Source of the DNA: DAOTTI01 sp034437795
GTDB taxonomy: Bacteria > Chloroflexota > UBA11872 > UBA12225
Direction: 5' to 3'
NCBI GenBank assembly: GCA_034437795.1
Contig: DAOTTI010000046.1
Coordinates: 1-39,779 of the forward strand
DNA length: 39,779 nt
Numbering within the stretch: position 1 is the first letter of the stretch; every line of letters starts with the position of its first letter. Below are positions 39,011-39,779 of this stretch, one piece after another. Below the pieces are notes generated by a model that was not told the origin of the DNA, did not search any database, and saw only the letters and a program-made list of their open reading frames with translations. The position numbers were made by a program, and so were the translations under genes.

Positions 39011-39779
39011 CTACGCCGAGAGGTACTGGCGCAGGCGCTCCCTCACCGCCGGCTCGCGCAGCTTGCGCAGGGCCGAAGCCTCGATCTGGCGCACCCGCTC
39101 GCGGGTCAGCCCCAGCTTCTCGCCGATCTTCTCCAGCGGGTAGACGTGGCCGTTGCCCAGCCCGAAGCGCATCTGCAGCACCAGCTTCTCGCGCTCCGTC
39201 AGCATGTTGGCCAGGGTGCGCTCCGCCTCCTGCTTCAGCAGGCGCTCGTGCGCCAGCTCTTCCGGCCCCAGCGCCGTCTTATCGGCCACCAGATCAGCGA
39301 CGCTCGTCTCCTCGTCTTCGCCGATCGGCTGGTCGATTGACGACGGCAGGCGGGCCGCCAGGCGCGTCTCTTCCACGCGCTCCGGCGAGATGCCTAGCTC
39401 GCGGGCAATCTCTTCGTTGGTCGGCTCACGCCCCAGCTCCTGGGTTAGGCGCTGCTGCACGGTGTTCAGCTTGGACAGGGCCTCGCTGACGTGCACTGGC
39501 AGACGAATGGTGCGCCCCTTGTCTGCGATCGCCCGCGTGATCGCCTGCCGGATCCACCACGTGGCGTAGGTGGAGAACTTGAAGCCGCGCCGCCAGTCGA
39601 ACTTCTGCACCGCCCGCATCAGCCCGATGTTCCCCTCCTGGATCAGGTCGATGAGCGGCAGGCCGCGCCCAACGTAGCGCTTGGCGATGTTGACCACCAG
39701 GCGCAGGTTGGAGAGCACGAACTGCTGCATCGCCGCCTGGTCGCCCTGCTCGATGCGCTTGGCCAGCTCCACCTCCTGC
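39011..39779 (-). CDS. RNA polymerase sigma factor, RpoD/SigA-like (N-terminus off window)
   Basis: 256 residues visible. Region 2: NLRLVVNIAKRYVGRGLPLI, DLIQEGNIGLMRAVQKFD and the -10 recognition helix YATWWIRQAITRAI. Region 3: RLTQELGREPTNEEIARELG. Region 4: LTEREKLVLQMRFGLGNG and the helix-turn-helix GLTRERVRQIEASALRKLRE. Regions 2 to 4 are all of primary-sigma type; whether it is the housekeeping factor or a group 2 sigma cannot be told without region 1. The frame runs through the window end, so the true start lies outside; a GTG at 39772 is within coding sequence (preceded by Q-E). It is convergent with vapC. Confidence 0.92.
   Translation of the reverse strand, partial: QEVELAKRIEQGDQAAMQQFVLSNLRLVVNIAKRYVGRGLPLIDLIQEGNIGLMRAVQKFDWRRGFKFSTYATWWIRQAITRAIADKGRTIRLPVHVSEALSKLNTVQQRLTQELGREPTNEEIARELGISPERVEETRLAARLPSSIDQPIGEDEETSVADLVADKTALGPEELAHERLLKQEAERTLANMLTEREKLVLQMRFGLGNGHVYPLEKIGEKLGLTRERVRQIEASALRKLREPAVRERLRQYLSA

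Noticed and set aside
1..39779. tRNA, rRNA or riboswitch genes
   Set aside because: I looked for T-loop GGTTCGA-type words in cloverleaf context and conserved riboswitch cores and saw none I could support.
1..39779. Transposase, integrase, phage or cas genes
   Set aside because: No open frame on either strand shows such motifs; the mobile signal is limited to small non-coding repeats.

Overview
The window is about 39.8 kb of very GC-rich bacterial DNA with short intergenic gaps. It looks chromosomal: it carries a primary-type RNA polymerase sigma factor, an EF-P relative, a uracil-DNA glycosylase-like protein and central metabolic dehydrogenases, and no phage, plasmid or transposase genes. 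Several traits fit Chloroflexota, perhaps a Thermomicrobia-like lineage: many orphan lipoprotein sugar-binding proteins with twin-arginine leaders, a YkuD transpeptidase carrying repeated FGYPISEPF-type modules, esterases with repeated G-R-VPD modules, and dispersed small palindromic repeats. This placement is inferred from protein style; no marker alignment was possible.

Layout. 1-5629 is a carbohydrate-use region: a truncated clan-A glycosidase, a uronate-dehydrogenase-like SDR, a divergent ABC sugar-binding lipoprotein with a 12-bp palindrome in the shared upstream region, a classical SDR and a type I sulfatase. 6021-12015 is mixed: a universal-stress-protein/ABC1-kinase fusion, a NodB-like deacetylase with TGHE in place of TFDD, an EF-P-like factor lacking the PGKG loop, a tandem GNAT, a family-4/UdgX-like glycosylase with lost Fe-S cysteines, and a 34-residue membrane peptide. 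12100-18502 holds two more sugar-binding proteins, a lone receiver domain, an aldo/keto reductase and an SSADH-type aldehyde dehydrogenase that ends at a perfect 19-bp hairpin. 18868-25804 holds a SLOG protein, a 61-bp-period CRISPR-like repeat array, a BcsA-like glycosyltransferase with PilZ whose C-terminus runs into that array, and two paralogous secreted esterases that share a nearly identical 164-bp patch and have candidate operators upstream. 26209-32883 holds an M19 dipeptidase, an IPMDH-family dehydrogenase, a decayed small gene, an L,D-transpeptidase and a class III adenylate cyclase with an SRPBCC-like N-terminus. 33075-35822 is a copper pair (two-domain laccase fused to a cupredoxin, and a double cupredoxin). 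36319-39779 holds a fourth sugar-binding protein, a leaderless-looking VapBC pair and a truncated sigma factor.

How the genes work together. The sugar-binding proteins, glycosidase, sulfatase, uronate-dehydrogenase-like SDR, aldo/keto reductase, aldehyde dehydrogenase and beta-decarboxylating dehydrogenase suggest oxidation of plant or sulfated polysaccharide sugars. No ABC permease or ATPase gene accompanies any of the four binding proteins. The cellulose-synthase-like enzyme, L,D-transpeptidase, esterases and copper proteins act at the envelope or outside it.

The least ordinary signals are the CRISPR-like array at 19296-19585, a Pho-box-like set of 11-nt direct repeats at 24121-24164, and at least two families of dispersed palindromic repeats (GGGAGAGGG type and GGAGCGGGG type) that have invaded gene ends and one gene interior.
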